From: Anoxybacillus flavithermus
Lineage (GTDB): Bacteria > Bacillota > Bacilli > Bacillales > Anoxybacillaceae
Direction: 5' to 3'
Length of the DNA: 64,000 bases
Assembly: GCF_002742685.1 (NCBI RefSeq)
Contig: NZ_PEDM01000005.1
Location: forward strand, 37,724-101,723
Made by a program: the position numbers and the translations under genes. Positions 47,936 through 59,465 of this stretch are shown here, in pieces. Position 1 is the first letter of the stretch. Each line of letters opens with the position of its first letter. Under the pieces are notes generated by a model. That model saw nothing but the letters and a program-made list of their open reading frames with translations, was not told where the DNA came from and did not search any database.

Positions 47936-48754
47936 TTATGGAAAACGCGGGAACTGCTTGAAGTCCGGTTTTCTCTTTTCTTTAAACGCATCGCGTCCTT
48001 CTTTCGCTTCGTCTGTTGTATAGTAAAGAAGTGTCGCATCTCCAGCAAGTTGTTGAATGCCTGCCAATCCATCAGTATCAGCGTTGAACGCAGCTTTTAA
48101 GAAGCGAATAGCTGTCGGGCTCTTTTCTAAAATTTCTTCCGCCCATTTCACCGTTTCTTCCTCTAACTGTTCAAGCGGAACAACTTTATTGACTAATCCC
48201 ATCTCTAAGGCCTCTTGGGCATTGTATTGGCGACATAAATACCAAATTTCACGCGCTTTTTTATGACCGACAATGCGCGCCAAATAACCTGCTCCATATC
48301 CTCCATCAAAGCTACCGACTTTCGGACCTGTTTGACCAAAAATCGCATTATCTGCTGCAATCGTTAAGTCACAAACGACATGTAGCACGTGGCCACCGCC
48401 AATCGCATAACCTGCAACCATGGCAATAACCGGCTTCGGAATAACACGAATTAAACGCTGCAAGTCTAATACGTTTAAGCGTGGGATTTGATCGTCACCC
48501 ACATATCCACCATGTCCACGTACTTTTTGGTCGCCACCCGAACAAAATGCTTTGCCTCCTGCTCCTGTTAAAATAATGACACCAATATTTGCATCATCAC
48601 GCGCATACGCAAACGCATCAATCAATTCCATTACTGTTTTTGGACGAAATGCATTATGTACTTCGGGACGATTAATTGTAATTTTTGCAATGCCATTGTA
48701 CGTTTCGTACAAAATATCTTCATATTCCCTCTCTTTCACCCATTCAATTGCCAT
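47936..48754 (-). CDS. menB: 1,4-Dihydroxy-2-naphthoyl-CoA synthase
   Basis: A 272-residue crotonase-fold enzyme that closes the naphthoquinone ring. Conserved text is [20 protein letters not shown], then [20 protein letters not shown] and [20 protein letters not shown]. Length and motifs are normal. It overlaps menH by 11 bases. Confidence 0.95.
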   Translation of the reverse strand: MAIEWVKEREYEDILYETYNGIAKITINRPEVHNAFRPKTVMELIDAFAYARDDANIGVIILTGAGGKAFCSGGDQKVRGHGGYVGDDQIPRLNVLDLQRLIRVIPKPVIAMVAGYAIGGGHVLHVVCDLTIAADNAIFGQTGPKVGSFDGGYGAGYLARIVGHKKAREIWYLCRQYNAQEALEMGLVNKVVPLEQLEEETVKWAEEILEKSPTAIRFLKAAFNADTDGLAGIQQLAGDATLLYYTTDEAKEGRDAFKEKRKPDFKQFPRFP

Positions 48755-49577
48755 GCAATAAACCTCCTCTTAACACAAATTGTTGAACAAGCGTACCAAA
48801 ACGCTCACGCTGCTCCATATGCACAACGTGCCCGGCATGCGGGACGGTAATGAGCGTTCCGTTTGGTAATAATTGTACCATTTCTGACGCAATTCGACAA
48901 AACTTTTCATCATCTTCTCCACAAATCAACAATATCGGCATATGTAATTGATGCAACGTCTCCCACCAAGAAGGTTGTACCCCTGTCCCCATCCCACGCA
49001 AACTGTTCGCTAATCCAATCGCTGTATGTTGTAATCGTTCTTCCCGCAACGTTTGTTGCATACTTTTTGGTAGCCGTTGAAGAGAAGAAAATAAAGGGAT
49101 GCTCTCCCAGCGATCGACGAATGAAACAACGCCATGTTTTTCAATGAACTGTGCTAATCGTTCATCTTCTTCGCGACGTTTCACTCGTTCTTCTTCCGTC
49201 TTTAAACCTGGCGAGCTACTTTCCAATATGAGTGTTTGAACGTACTGTGGATAACGAATCGCAAATGTGAGCGCAAGTCGCCCCCCCATGGAATATCCTA
49301 ATATATGCGCTTTTTTTATTTCTAATTGTTCAAATAACATAGCAATATCTTTTGCAACGATCTCGATGTTATATCGCTTTACAGCCGAAGGAGCATCCGT
49401 TTGTCCGTGGCCAAGAATGTCGATGGCGATGCATTGCATATGTTGACTCCAAGTTGAAATAAACGGATGCCACGTTTGACAGCTACCTGTAAATCCATGT
49501 AGTAACAATAGCGGTTGTCCGCTTCCGTACATTTCCACATAATACGTTTGCCCTTGGACGACAAACTTCATGCTCAT
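48744..49577 (-). CDS. menH: SHCHC synthase, alpha/beta hydrolase
   Basis: A 277-residue alpha/beta hydrolase that removes pyruvate from SEPHCHC to give SHCHC. The nucleophile elbow is [11 protein letters not shown] (serine near residue 97); the other triad members are likely in [10 protein letters not shown] and [10 protein letters not shown]. It lies between menD and menB and overlaps both slightly, which supports the assignment over a generic hydrolase. Confidence 0.9.
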   Translation of the reverse strand: MSMKFVVQGQTYYVEMYGSGQPLLLLHGFTGSCQTWHPFISTWSQHMQCIAIDILGHGQTDAPSAVKRYNIEIVAKDIAMLFEQLEIKKAHILGYSMGGRLALTFAIRYPQYVQTLILESSSPGLKTEEERVKRREEDERLAQFIEKHGVVSFVDRWESIPLFSSLQRLPKSMQQTLREERLQHTAIGLANSLRGMGTGVQPSWWETLHQLHMPILLICGEDDEKFCRIASEMVQLLPNGTLITVPHAGHVVHMEQRERFGTLVQQFVLRGGLLHGN

Positions 49578-51307
49578 TCCCCTTTATTCAACAAGTTGGA
49601 CATTTCCTGGGAAACATCTTTCCACAATTTCCGGTGAATTTTGACATTATATTCACGTGATGTCGGAACTTCAATGACATTTAATGCCGGGCGCAAAAGG
49701 GCATCCGTCACCGCCTGTCGAAAATGTTCCCACGTTTCTACTTTTTCATAATGCCCATTATACATGTCGACAACATGCTGAAATGATAAATCCGTTGGCG
49801 TGCCAAATAACCGTTCAAAATGCTTTGGTTCATTCGCTTGTGGCAAGAATGAAAAAATGCCTCCACCGTTATTATTTAGTACGATGATCGTCGCATGTAG
49901 CTTTTGTAATTTCGCAGCTAACAAACCGTTTAAATCATGATAAAATGACAAATCCCCAATCACTAACACAAGTGGTTGAGCAACGTAACTTGCCCCAAGA
50001 GCACTCGATACAACTCCATCAATGCCGTTTGCCCCACGATTCGCCAGTAAACGAATTCGCTTATGTGATGACATGAAAAACGTATCCGCATCGCGAATAG
50101 GCATACTATTCCCAACGAAAAGAGTTGCTTCATCTGGTAATAACTGAGCAAGTTCAATAAATACTTTCCCTTCAAACATATCCGTTTCTTCTTCTGCTCT
50201 CAACAAAATTCGTTTTGCACGTTCATTCATGTGTTGCCATTGGCTCATCCATTGCGACGAACGAGATATAGTAGACGCACGTCGAGCTAAATCATAACAA
50301 AATTGAACCTCATTCGCTTCTATCAGTACTTGAAGCGATAACGTTGGATCCCGCCATTGCCCCACTTCATCGACAACCATTTGCTTAATTTGTTTATGCT
50401 CCTGCAACCAAATATAAAGCGATTTCGATACAGGCATCGCTCCGAAGCGAATAACGACATCCGGAACAAATCGATTCGCAAACGCTTCATTTTTTAGCAT
50501 CGCATCATACGATTCAATAATAAATTGTTTCTCATGTGTACCTGTTCGTAATGGAGAAAGAGGATCTGCTAAAATAGGGTATTGCAATGCTTCTGCTAGC
50601 TTCACAACTGCGTCAGAAAACCCTTCGATATGCAAATCTCCACATATAATGACCCCTTTTTCTACACCGCTCAACTCCGCATATAACTCATCGATCATTT
50701 CTTCACAAAGATGTTTGTTTCCTTTATATACGATGCGAGCTGGAGGAGATAGCGAAAACAGCGGTTCATTGATCGTTGGAACGAGCGGTTCACGCAATGG
50801 GACGTTAATATGAACCGGTCCTTTTGGAACAGACGATGCAACAGATACAGCACGAGCGGCGACCATTTCTGCATAACGAAGCATCCGCTCGTTTCCTTCT
50901 GGAAGCGCCATATCAACGAACCATTTTACATACGGACCGTATATATGCAACTGGTCAATTGCTTGTGGAGCCCCGACATCACGCAGTTCATGAGGTCGGT
51001 CGGCCGTAATCACAACGAGCGGAACACGTGCATAGTAAGCTTCGACGATTGCCGGATAATAATTTGCTACTGCTGTTCCCGATGTACAAACAAGAGCAAC
51101 CGGATTACCAGAAGCTTTCGCCATACCTAACGCAAAAAAAGCGGCAGAACGTTCGTCAATATGAACGTGAGTATTTAGCATCGGATGTTCAGCCATAGCC
51201 ATTGCAAGAGGAGTAGAGCGAGATCCAGGACTAATTACAACTTGTTGAACGCCCATATGAGCGAATTGATTAACAAATGCTGCAACATATGCCGTCATTT
51301 CATTCAT
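49574..51307 (-). CDS. menD: SEPHCHC synthase
   Basis: A 577-residue thiamine diphosphate enzyme joining isochorismate and 2-oxoglutarate. The N-terminal VVISPGSRSTPLAMAMAEHP and VALVCTSGTAVANYYPAIVE are typical MenD text; the thiamine diphosphate motif is VIGDLSFYHDLNGLLAAKL with VLNNNGGGIF. It overlaps menF and menH by four bases at each end. Confidence 0.95.
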   Translation of the reverse strand: MNEMTAYVAAFVNQFAHMGVQQVVISPGSRSTPLAMAMAEHPMLNTHVHIDERSAAFFALGMAKASGNPVALVCTSGTAVANYYPAIVEAYYARVPLVVITADRPHELRDVGAPQAIDQLHIYGPYVKWFVDMALPEGNERMLRYAEMVAARAVSVASSVPKGPVHINVPLREPLVPTINEPLFSLSPPARIVYKGNKHLCEEMIDELYAELSGVEKGVIICGDLHIEGFSDAVVKLAEALQYPILADPLSPLRTGTHEKQFIIESYDAMLKNEAFANRFVPDVVIRFGAMPVSKSLYIWLQEHKQIKQMVVDEVGQWRDPTLSLQVLIEANEVQFCYDLARRASTISRSSQWMSQWQHMNERAKRILLRAEEETDMFEGKVFIELAQLLPDEATLFVGNSMPIRDADTFFMSSHKRIRLLANRGANGIDGVVSSALGASYVAQPLVLVIGDLSFYHDLNGLLAAKLQKLHATIIVLNNNGGGIFSFLPQANEPKHFERLFGTPTDLSFQHVVDMYNGHYEKVETWEHFRQAVTDALLRPALNVIEVPTSREYNVKIHRKLWKDVSQEMSNLLNKGE

Positions 51308-52659
51308 TCTCGTTCCCCCTCTAACGCTAATAACATCGGCTTGAACTTTACATTCGTTTCCTCGTACTCACTATGTGGATCAGAATGAGCAACAATGCCA
51401 CACCCAGCAAACAAATGTGCCTCATTGTCTCCAAGTAATGCAGAACGAATCGCTACCGCAAACTCTCCATTTCCATTCGCATCAACCCAACCAATTGGGG
51501 CAGCGTACCATCCACGATCAAGTGGCTCAATCTCCCGAATCGTCTGTACCGCCTTTTCTTTCGGAAATCCCCCGAGCGCAGGGGTTGGATGAAGCCGTTC
51601 AACGAGTGAGAAAATCGAGATCCCTTCTTTCGTTTTTGCCTGAACAGGTGTATATAAATGTTGAATATGTCTCATTTTTAAAAGAGTCGGTTCACTCGGA
51701 ACGACGACTTCGGTACATACTTCATTCATCGCTCGTTCAATCATATCGACAACAAATGCATGCTCGCGACGATTTTTATCGTCTTGAAGCAGCCAACGTC
51801 CAAGTTCTTCATCTTCTTTGATTGTACGTCCACGACGAATCGATCCGGCCAGACAAGCTGTTTCACACATGCCCCCGTCCTTTCTTACAAGTTGCTCTGG
51901 AGAAGCCCCAATGAAGCAAGTAGAGCCATTTTCAAAAGCAAAAATGTAGCTCATCGGTTGTTGCTCACGTAAAGCACGTAACACATGAGAACGATCAATT
52001 CGATGAGAAAAAGAAAGAAATAATTCGCGTGCTAAAACGACTTTTTCAATTGCTTTATTTTGAATGAGATCCGTTGCATAATGAACAGCACGAATCCATC
52101 GGTCACGAGCGACTTCTTCTTTTTTGACAACGTAAGCACGATGCCATTCACTGTCACCACGTATGTGAAACAAGGAATCGATCATTTCTTCGAGCTGATC
52201 GAGCGATTCATGAACGACGTTGACCGTTAACCATGTTTCATCTCGCTGCTTTGTTAACAAAAATGTAGGCACAACAAATTGAGCAGAAGGAAATTGACTC
52301 CAATGTTTATCCGACCGTTTTAGCGGGTCAAAGGCAAACCCTCCAAACATCAGTGGCCCTTGACCTTCAATGAAAGCGTCTTCTGCAATTTGTCTCCATT
52401 CTCGTTCAACTTCACGGAACCGCTTTTTCGTCTTTTCTTCGCTTTTTATAACGTGCGCATGACCTAGTCCAACAAACGTTTGTTCGCACAAGTAATCCGA
52501 CCAATAGAAACGTTGTCCATGAAATAACGTTTCACCTGCAGCGAAAAAATCAAGCGGATCGATTTGCTCCATTTTTATGGTGACACTAACCATATGCTGT
52601 TTTTTCTTCAATACATCACGCAATTGGTCAATAACTTTGTTTTGATATAAAGTAACCAC
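51304..52659 (-). CDS. menF: Isochorismate synthase
   Basis: A 451-residue chorismate-binding enzyme making isochorismate, the first step of menaquinone synthesis. Active-site text is FIGASPEQLVRKDGGMCETA, then CLAGSIRRGRT and LHPTPALGGFPKEKAVQTI. It is the first gene of the minus-strand men operon. The promoter probably lies near a TATAAT on the minus strand at about 52700. Confidence 0.93.
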   Translation of the reverse strand: MVTLYQNKVIDQLRDVLKKKQHMVSVTIKMEQIDPLDFFAAGETLFHGQRFYWSDYLCEQTFVGLGHAHVIKSEEKTKKRFREVEREWRQIAEDAFIEGQGPLMFGGFAFDPLKRSDKHWSQFPSAQFVVPTFLLTKQRDETWLTVNVVHESLDQLEEMIDSLFHIRGDSEWHRAYVVKKEEVARDRWIRAVHYATDLIQNKAIEKVVLARELFLSFSHRIDRSHVLRALREQQPMSYIFAFENGSTCFIGASPEQLVRKDGGMCETACLAGSIRRGRTIKEDEELGRWLLQDDKNRREHAFVVDMIERAMNEVCTEVVVPSEPTLLKMRHIQHLYTPVQAKTKEGISIFSLVERLHPTPALGGFPKEKAVQTIREIEPLDRGWYAAPIGWVDANGNGEFAVAIRSALLGDNEAHLFAGCGIVAHSDPHSEYEETNVKFKPMLLALEGERE

Positions 52660-52749
52660 CTTTTATCACGCCTATACTTAAACTTTTTGTCCCTTTTTCA
52701 TTATAATATTGTTTTTTAGAGATAGGAAACAATTTATATTGTCAAGACA

Positions 52750-52778
52750 TTGACACATTTTCCCCACTTCCCTAAACT
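52750..52778 (+). promoter_or_regulatory. menA promoter
   Basis: TTGACA (52750-52755), 17 bases, TAAACT (52773-52778) upstream of menA on the plus strand. The 157-base gap between menF and menA thus holds divergent promoters for the two menaquinone transcription units. Confidence 0.7.
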
Positions 52779-52816
52779 TATGGTGAACGACATTTTACTT
52801 AAAGGAGAAGAATAGT

Positions 52817-53752
52817 ATGCCGACACCAGTACGTTCAAATACTCAAACGGTTCATTATAAACGAGACTGGCGTGTTTGGTGGCGATTATTGCGTCCACAT
52901 ACGCTTACCGCAGCGTTCGTTCCTGTGTCTATTGGTACTGTGCTTGCAGTAGATGAAACGCCAATTCACTTCCCCTTATTTTTTGCCATGCTCGTAGCTT
53001 CATTATTTATCCAAGCAGCGACAAATATGTTTAATGAATATTACGACTATAAACGCGGGCTAGATACACCTGAATCCGTCGGAATCGGTGGAGCGATTGT
53101 CCGCGACGGTATCTCTCCAAAAACAGTTTTACTGCTTGCTTGGTCTTTTTTCGCTATTGCTATGCTACTTGGTGTTTATATTTGCATCAATAGCAGTTGG
53201 TGGCTCGCTGTGATCGGCACCATTTGTATGGCAGCAGGATATTTTTACACAGGTGGACCCGTTCCGATCGCATATACCCCGTTTGGTGAATTGGCAGCCG
53301 GCTTTTTCATGGGGCTTACCATTATTTTAATTTCATTTTTTATTCAAACAGGCACAATTACATCAACACCTATTCTTGTTTCTGTTCCCATCTCTATTCT
53401 AGTCGGCGCTATTTTATTAGCCAATAACATTCGCGACTTAGAGGGGGACAAAAAAAGCGGTCGAAAAACATTAGCCATTTTACTCGGTAGAAAACGTGCC
53501 ATTTCGTTATTAGGTGGCATGTTTGTCGTATCATTTTTATGGATTGTATTGCTTGTTTTTACTGATACGATTTCGCCATGGACATTGCTCGTATTTTTTA
53601 GTGTTCCGAAAGCATGGCAAGCAACGAAAGGATTCATCGGAAAAACAAAACCGATCGACATGATGCCAGCAATGAAAGCAACAGCTCAAACGAATACGCA
53701 GTTTGGATTTTTACTCGTTATCGGTCTATTTATTCATTATTGGATGCAATAA
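52817..53752 (+). CDS. menA: 1,4-Dihydroxy-2-naphthoate prenyltransferase
   Basis: A 311-residue membrane prenyltransferase of the UbiA family with about eight to nine helices. The first aspartate-rich motif is ATNMFNEYYDYKRGLDTPES and the second is NNIRDLEGDKKSGRKTLAIL. It attaches the isoprenoid chain to dihydroxynaphthoate in the membrane. AAAGGAGAAG precedes the ATG. Confidence 0.93.
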   Translation: MPTPVRSNTQTVHYKRDWRVWWRLLRPHTLTAAFVPVSIGTVLAVDETPIHFPLFFAMLVASLFIQAATNMFNEYYDYKRGLDTPESVGIGGAIVRDGISPKTVLLLAWSFFAIAMLLGVYICINSSWWLAVIGTICMAAGYFYTGGPVPIAYTPFGELAAGFFMGLTIILISFFIQTGTITSTPILVSVPISILVGAILLANNIRDLEGDKKSGRKTLAILLGRKRAISLLGGMFVVSFLWIVLLVFTDTISPWTLLVFFSVPKAWQATKGFIGKTKPIDMMPAMKATAQTNTQFGFLLVIGLFIHYWMQ

Positions 53753-53760
53753 TTGTTAAG

Positions 53761-53792
53761 AAAAAACCATAGTCTTGGCGCTATGGTTTTTT
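53761..53792 (+). terminator. menA terminator
   Basis: AAAAAACCATAG and CTATGGTTTTTT pair perfectly around an eight-base loop. Confidence 0.85.
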
Positions 53793-53839
53793 CTTTTTAG
53801 TCCATACTATGCGTAGTCAAATATAAAGGAGGGGTTATA

Positions 53840-54571
53840 TTGCAAAACTTAGCCAATTTGCGTGAACAGCTATTACAAGAAAAGCAACAAATCATGCAAC
53901 GGTTAAAACAAAATGACCATTTCGGTCTCACACGAACATCTGCTCATGATTCGGTTGGAGAATTATCAAATTATGACAACCACCCTGCCGACAGCGGAAC
54001 AGAACTATATGAACGAGAAAAAGATATGGCCTTAAATGAGCATACAGAAAAAGAGCTTCATGATATCAACCGTGCGCTACAAGCCATGGCAAATGGGACG
54101 TACGGAATTTGCGAAATATGCGGAGAAGCGATTCCTCTCGAACGCCTTGAGGCCATTCCAACAACGATGTTTTGTAAAGAACATAGTGCTGATCAAGTTG
54201 TTTCACAACAGCGTCCAATCGAAGAAAGCGTTTTGTCTCCTCCATTTGGCGAATTTGTCGTTCATGAAGATATAGAAACATTTGACGCTGAAGATAGCTG
54301 GCAAAAGGTAGCTCGTTTCGGCACATCAGAAACACCTTCAGATGTTCAACAAGATACGGTACATTATGATCGAATGTATATCGATGCCGGAGAACAAATT
54401 GGTTACGTTGAACCACTTGAAACATTTGCAGCAACAGATCTTTACGGCACAGGCATTACAATTTATCCAAATATTATTCATGAACAATATGAACAAATGC
54501 TCGATGACGAACAATTAATGTCTCCGCTTGGTGATCTTCCAGCTTACGAAAAAGATCCTTATACTTCATAA
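53840..54571 (+). CDS. yteA: YteA-like DksA/TraR-type zinc-finger protein
   Basis: A 243-residue protein with an N-terminal coiled coil (RLKQNDHFGLTRTSAHDSVG, then NEHTEKELHDINRALQAMAN) and a zinc finger GTYGICEICGEAIPLERLEA with the second pair represented by FCKEH. It is of the TraR/DksA type and resembles B. subtilis YteA. It starts at a TTG (53840) behind AAAGGAGGGG. A link to transcription control or sporulation is possible but not shown by the sequence. Confidence 0.82.
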   Translation: MQNLANLREQLLQEKQQIMQRLKQNDHFGLTRTSAHDSVGELSNYDNHPADSGTELYEREKDMALNEHTEKELHDINRALQAMANGTYGICEICGEAIPLERLEAIPTTMFCKEHSADQVVSQQRPIEESVLSPPFGEFVVHEDIETFDAEDSWQKVARFGTSETPSDVQQDTVHYDRMYIDAGEQIGYVEPLETFAATDLYGTGITIYPNIIHEQYEQMLDDEQLMSPLGDLPAYEKDPYTS

Positions 54572-54574
54572 GAA

Positions 54575-54610
54575 AGTCCTGTGAGCATACGCTTACAGGA
54601 CTGACTTTTT
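54575..54610. terminator. Terminator between yteA and glgP
   Basis: AGTCCTGTGAGC and GCTTACAGGACT pair (one G-T pair) around ATAC, followed by TTTTT on the plus strand, at the 3' ends of convergent genes. Confidence 0.8.
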
Positions 54611-54611
54611 G

Positions 54612-57008
54612 TTAGCGAATATGCCAAATGTCGTGAGCGTATTCTTCAATCGTTCGATCGCTTGAGAAATATCCTGAACAAGCGATATTCGTCAAGCTCA
54701 TTTCTAACCATTTTCTCCGATTTTCATACGCTGTTCCCAATCGTTGTTGGGCGTCGGCATACGATGCAAAATCGCGTAAAACAAAATATTGATCGTTGTG
54801 AGCAAGCAACGAATCATAAATCGGTTCAAAATGATCGTACGCATCTGGAAAAAAGCCATTTACAAGTTGATTTACAACTTGATGAATCCGTTGATCATGG
54901 TGATAATATTCATACGAATGATATCCACCATTTGCATAATAGTGCAACACTTCTTCTGCAGTCAATCCAAAAATAAACATATTGTCATGACCGACACGCT
55001 CCAAAATTTCAATATTCGCTCCATCCAATGTCCCAATTGTCACGGCCCCATTCATCATAAACTTCATGTTTCCAGTCCCCGATGCTTCTTTACTGGCTGT
55101 CGAAATTTGCTCACTTACATCAGTAGCTGGAAAAATTTTTTCAGCCAATGAGACACGATAATTTTCTAAGAAAATAACTTTTAACCTTCCGTTAATTTGT
55201 TCGTCACTATTCACTTTTTGTGCAACGGAATTAATTAACTTAATAATCCGTTTCGCATAATGATACCCTGGTGATGCTTTAGCGCCAAAAATAAACGTTC
55301 GTGGATGCATATCGAAATGCTCATCTTCTTTTAGTCGGTTATATAAATACATAATGTGAAGTACATTTAATAACTGTCTTTTATAGGCATGTAATCGTTT
55401 CACTTGCACATCAAAAATCGATGACTCGTCTACGACCACTCCTGTTTTTTCATAAATATATTTGGCTAACTTCTTTTTATGGCTATGTTTCACTTTTGCT
55501 AGTTGTTCTTGAAACGCATGATCAGTCGCATACTTTTTCAATTGAATAAGCCGCTCAGGCTGCTTAATCCATTCCGTTCCGATCGCTTCGGTAATAAGTG
55601 AAGAGAGCTCCGGATTCGCTTTCAACAACCAACGACGATGGGTAATGCCGTTCGTTTTATTATTAAATTTTTCTGGAAAGTATTCATAAAATAGTTTCAT
55701 TTCCCGATGCTTTAAAATTTCAGAATGTATTTTCGCGACCCCATTCACACTATAGCTTCCTACAATCGCTAAATGAGCCATTTTCACAAGGCCATGAGCA
55801 ATAATGGCCATCTCCTCGATTCTTTTCCAATCACCAGGATATCGATTCCATAAGTCGCGACAAAACCGTTCATTAATTTCTTGCACAATCATATAAATTC
55901 GTGGCAATAACGGTTGAAAAATGTAAATTGGCCATTTTTCCAACGCTTCCGACAATGTGGTATGATTTGTATAAGAGATCGTATTTGTCGTAATGTGCCA
56001 CGCTTCGTCCCATCCCATTCCTTCCTCATCTAACAAAATTCGCATCAGTTCTGGAATGGCTAACACAGGATGTGTGTCATTCACATGAATAGCTACATGC
56101 CGATGGAAATGTTGTAAATGACCGTATCGTTGCCGATAATCACGTACAATACTTCCGAGGCTTGCTGCAACAAGAAAATATTGCTGTTTTAACCTTAAAA
56201 TTTTTCCTTCATCGTTCGTATCGTCAGGATATAAAAATTCGGAAATGGCTTCCGTTTCTCGCTTATACTGCATGACATGCTTATGAAGCGGAAATTTCGC
56301 GGGTTCAGCGCTCCACAATCGTAGCGTGTTGACAGTTGTCGTATCGTACCCGATGACAGGCATATCATAAGGAACTGCCATCACTTTTTCTGTATCATAA
56401 TGGCGAAACGTTAAACGCCCATCTTGTTCGTAGCATTCCACTTTTCCCCAAAAATTGACTTCTACCGCTAAATCTTCTTTTTTCACTTCCCAAACGTTTC
56501 CATGACGCAACCATTGTTCTGGAAGCTCTACTTGATAACCATTCACTATTTTTTGATCAAATAAACCGTGCTTATATCGAATGCCTTGCCCATGTCCGGG
56601 TAAGTCAAGAGAAGCAAGGGAGTCTAAAAAACAAGCAGCCAATCGACCGAGTCCTCCGTTCCCGAGCCCCGCATCCATTTCTACTTCTTCAATATGGGCT
56701 AACTCAATGCCTAGCTCTTTCAGGCCTTCTTCCACAACCTCTCGTATACCAAGATTCATCAAATTACTGCCTAGCAAACGACCTAACAAAAATTCAATCG
56801 ACAAATAATACACTTGTTTTTTATGTTCGGCACGGTATCGTTCGTTCGTCTGAATCCAATGCTTACTAATATACTCGCGAATCATATTCCCTAGCGTATT
56901 GTATTGATCCAGAACAGTCGATTCCCAAAACCGCTTCCCATACATCATTTCTAACCGTTTCAAAAACGTTTGCTTAAACTCTTCCTTATTCGTGAACATA
57001 GATGCCAC
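54612..57008 (-). CDS. glgP: Glycogen phosphorylase
   Basis: A 798-residue enzyme releasing glucose-1-phosphate from glycogen. The N-terminal [20 protein letters not shown] and [20 protein letters not shown] are conserved, and the pyridoxal phosphate lysine lies in [20 protein letters not shown]. It is the last gene of the glgBCDAP operon and overlaps glgA by 23 bases. Confidence 0.95.
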   Translation of the reverse strand: MASMFTNKEEFKQTFLKRLEMMYGKRFWESTVLDQYNTLGNMIREYISKHWIQTNERYRAEHKKQVYYLSIEFLLGRLLGSNLMNLGIREVVEEGLKELGIELAHIEEVEMDAGLGNGGLGRLAACFLDSLASLDLPGHGQGIRYKHGLFDQKIVNGYQVELPEQWLRHGNVWEVKKEDLAVEVNFWGKVECYEQDGRLTFRHYDTEKVMAVPYDMPVIGYDTTTVNTLRLWSAEPAKFPLHKHVMQYKRETEAISEFLYPDDTNDEGKILRLKQQYFLVAASLGSIVRDYRQRYGHLQHFHRHVAIHVNDTHPVLAIPELMRILLDEEGMGWDEAWHITTNTISYTNHTTLSEALEKWPIYIFQPLLPRIYMIVQEINERFCRDLWNRYPGDWKRIEEMAIIAHGLVKMAHLAIVGSYSVNGVAKIHSEILKHREMKLFYEYFPEKFNNKTNGITHRRWLLKANPELSSLITEAIGTEWIKQPERLIQLKKYATDHAFQEQLAKVKHSHKKKLAKYIYEKTGVVVDESSIFDVQVKRLHAYKRQLLNVLHIMYLYNRLKEDEHFDMHPRTFIFGAKASPGYHYAKRIIKLINSVAQKVNSDEQINGRLKVIFLENYRVSLAEKIFPATDVSEQISTASKEASGTGNMKFMMNGAVTIGTLDGANIEILERVGHDNMFIFGLTAEEVLHYYANGGYHSYEYYHHDQRIHQVVNQLVNGFFPDAYDHFEPIYDSLLAHNDQYFVLRDFASYADAQQRLGTAYENRRKWLEMSLTNIACSGYFSSDRTIEEYAHDIWHIR

Positions 57009-58440
57009 TCCCAGCCATTAGTTCGTCGTATAATTGGTTGTATTTGAATGCCGATTTTGCCCAACTGTAATCCCGACTCATTGCCTGTTTCATAATTCCT
57101 TCCCATATTTCTTTTTGTTCATAAAATGAACGAGCACGCTGGATGGTATATAACATATCATGCGCATTAAAGTTTTTAAAAGTAAATCCTGTTCCTTCTT
57201 TCGTAAATTCGTTAAATGACTGCACTGTATCATTTAATCCACCCGTTTCTCGAACGATTGGCACAGCTCCATAACGCATGGCAATCATTTGACCTAAACC
57301 ACACGGTTCAAATTTAGATGGCATTAAAAACATGTCCGCCCCCGCATAAATTTGATGTGCAAGCTGCTCTGAAAAGCCAATATATACACGCACACGGTCA
57401 GGATATGTCACAGCCATCTCATGAAAGAAATGTTCAAACTCCCATTCCCCTGTTCCAAGGATAATCATTTGCACGTTTTCTGCTATCATTTCGTGAAATA
57501 CACATTTCACTAAGTCTAATCCTTTTTGTTTCGTTAACCGCGACACAATGGCAATGACAGGAATATCTTCTTCTGATGGCAATGAAAAATGTTGTTGGAG
57601 AGCTCGTTTGTTAATGCTTTTACGCGCAATTGTCGTTACATCGTACGGCACTACAATATACGGATCTTTTTTCGGATTGTATATTTCATCGTCAATTCCG
57701 TTTAAAATTCCAACTAAATGTGAATTTCTTGCCCGCAATAACCCGTCAAGCCGCTCTCCATAATATGGCGTTTGAATTTCCTCTTTATACGTTGGGCTCA
57801 CTGTTGTAATCATATGCGCTGATACAAGCGCTCCTTTCATAAAGCTGACGTTTCCATAAAACTCTAAATGTTCGATAGAAAAATAGCGGTCGCTTAAATT
57901 TAGTAAGTCGCCTAAAATTTCGCGTGGAAAAATGCCTTGAAACTGCAAATTATGAATTGTAAATACCGTTTTCATTTGAGCGTAAAATGAATTTTTCGTA
58001 TATTCTTCACGCAACAAAAATGGGATCATTCCTGTATGCCAATCATGGCAGTGAATCACATTCGGTTGAAAATTAATGACGGGGAGGGAATCGAGTACAG
58101 CGCGACAAAAATATGAAAAACGCTCACCGTCATCATAATGACCATATAATGAATCTCGCTTAAAGTAATACTCGTTGTCGACAAAATAATATGTAATTCC
58201 TTCATATTCCAATTGTTCAATTCCACAATATTGTCTTCTCCAACCAACGCGAACAACAAGTTCAGCAATTTTATTCATTTTTTGGCGCATATGTTGTGGG
58301 ATCAATCCATACTTCGGTAACATAACACGCACATCTGTCCCAAGCTTTTTCAACTCTTTTGGCAATGCGCCAGCCACATCAGCTAAACCGCCTGTTTTTA
58401 CGAATGGTACACATTCTGATACAACAAATAACACTCTCAC
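56986..58440 (-). CDS. glgA: Glycogen synthase
   Basis: A 484-residue ADP-glucose-dependent synthase of family GT5. The substrate motif [20 protein letters not shown] is near the N-terminus and [20 protein letters not shown] with [10 protein letters not shown] near the C-terminus. It elongates alpha-1,4-glucan chains. It overlaps glgD by four bases. Confidence 0.95.
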   Translation of the reverse strand: MRVLFVVSECVPFVKTGGLADVAGALPKELKKLGTDVRVMLPKYGLIPQHMRQKMNKIAELVVRVGWRRQYCGIEQLEYEGITYYFVDNEYYFKRDSLYGHYDDGERFSYFCRAVLDSLPVINFQPNVIHCHDWHTGMIPFLLREEYTKNSFYAQMKTVFTIHNLQFQGIFPREILGDLLNLSDRYFSIEHLEFYGNVSFMKGALVSAHMITTVSPTYKEEIQTPYYGERLDGLLRARNSHLVGILNGIDDEIYNPKKDPYIVVPYDVTTIARKSINKRALQQHFSLPSEEDIPVIAIVSRLTKQKGLDLVKCVFHEMIAENVQMIILGTGEWEFEHFFHEMAVTYPDRVRVYIGFSEQLAHQIYAGADMFLMPSKFEPCGLGQMIAMRYGAVPIVRETGGLNDTVQSFNEFTKEGTGFTFKNFNAHDMLYTIQRARSFYEQKEIWEGIMKQAMSRDYSWAKSAFKYNQLYDELMAGSGIYVHE

Positions 58441-59459
58441 GATTTCATCAGCGCTCCTTGTATTGTCCCTTTTCGAATGACGATCGGTTTCTCTGGCGTT
58501 CCTATTAGTTTTACCCCGTCACCAATCCGAACATCTTTATCAACGATTACATATGAAAGATTACAATTTTCTCCAATTTGACTTTTTTGCATAATAACAC
58601 TATTTTGAACGACAGTCCCTTTGCCGATTTTCACAGCCCTTGAAATGATGCTATTTTCAATTTCTCCTTCAATGACGCATCCGTTCGCGATCATTGCATT
58701 CCGAACGCAAGCATGCGATGTATATTTTGTCGGTGGCTCATCTTTTACTTTTGTATAAATCGGTCTCCCTTTTAAGAACAATTGTTTCCACACATCTGGT
58801 TGAAGAAGCTCTAAACTATGATGAAAATAACGTTCGATACTATCGATGACCGCAACATATCCATCATATTCATAATCACATACTGTTAATCCATTCGCTT
58901 GATCATTAACAACATCAACAATGCTTTGATAATGATTTCTTTGTTGGTTAGCGATCAAATCGAGTAGCAACGATGTTTCTAAAATAAACATGTCAAGTGA
59001 TTGACCGCGGTGGCATATACGAGTAATATCGCACTCGTTCATGTTGTGGCGGCGCAACACCTCTTCATAGTCAATGTTGCACACCGTATAGCTATTGCAA
59101 ATAAGCGCATACTTTTGTGTACTTCGTAAAAAGTAGTCGATATGTTGCTGAAAATGTTGAAACGATCCAATATGAGAAATCGGAAGGTCCGGTGAAGGAA
59201 AAAAGAATAGTCCATCACGTTTACGATTCAAATCCCAATTCTTACCTGATCCTAAATGATCCATTAATGAGCGATATTGATACTTCGGGAAGATAGCAAC
59301 ACTTTCAATTCCTGAGTTGACCATATTGGATAAAACGAAATCAATTAATCGATAGCGCCCAGCAAACGGAACGGCGGCAATAGAACGCTGGAGCGTCAAA
59401 TCATTCATTTCTGGCTTATATGTCGTTGCATCAATGACCCCAAGCATTAATTTTCCCAC
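58437..59459 (-). CDS. glgD: ADP-glucose pyrophosphorylase-like subunit GlgD
   Basis: A 340-residue relative of GlgC (nucleotidyltransferase plus left-handed beta helix, [20 protein letters not shown]). The N-terminal loop reads [20 protein letters not shown] and lacks the GGxGxRL motif of active GlgC. It is therefore the regulatory or stabilising partner of GlgC, as in B. subtilis and Geobacillus. Confidence 0.93.
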   Translation of the reverse strand: MGKLMLGVIDATTYKPEMNDLTLQRSIAAVPFAGRYRLIDFVLSNMVNSGIESVAIFPKYQYRSLMDHLGSGKNWDLNRKRDGLFFFPSPDLPISHIGSFQHFQQHIDYFLRSTQKYALICNSYTVCNIDYEEVLRRHNMNECDITRICHRGQSLDMFILETSLLLDLIANQQRNHYQSIVDVVNDQANGLTVCDYEYDGYVAVIDSIERYFHHSLELLQPDVWKQLFLKGRPIYTKVKDEPPTKYTSHACVRNAMIANGCVIEGEIENSIISRAVKIGKGTVVQNSVIMQKSQIGENCNLSYVIVDKDVRIGDGVKLIGTPEKPIVIRKGTIQGALMKS

Positions 59460-59465
59460 GTTTTC

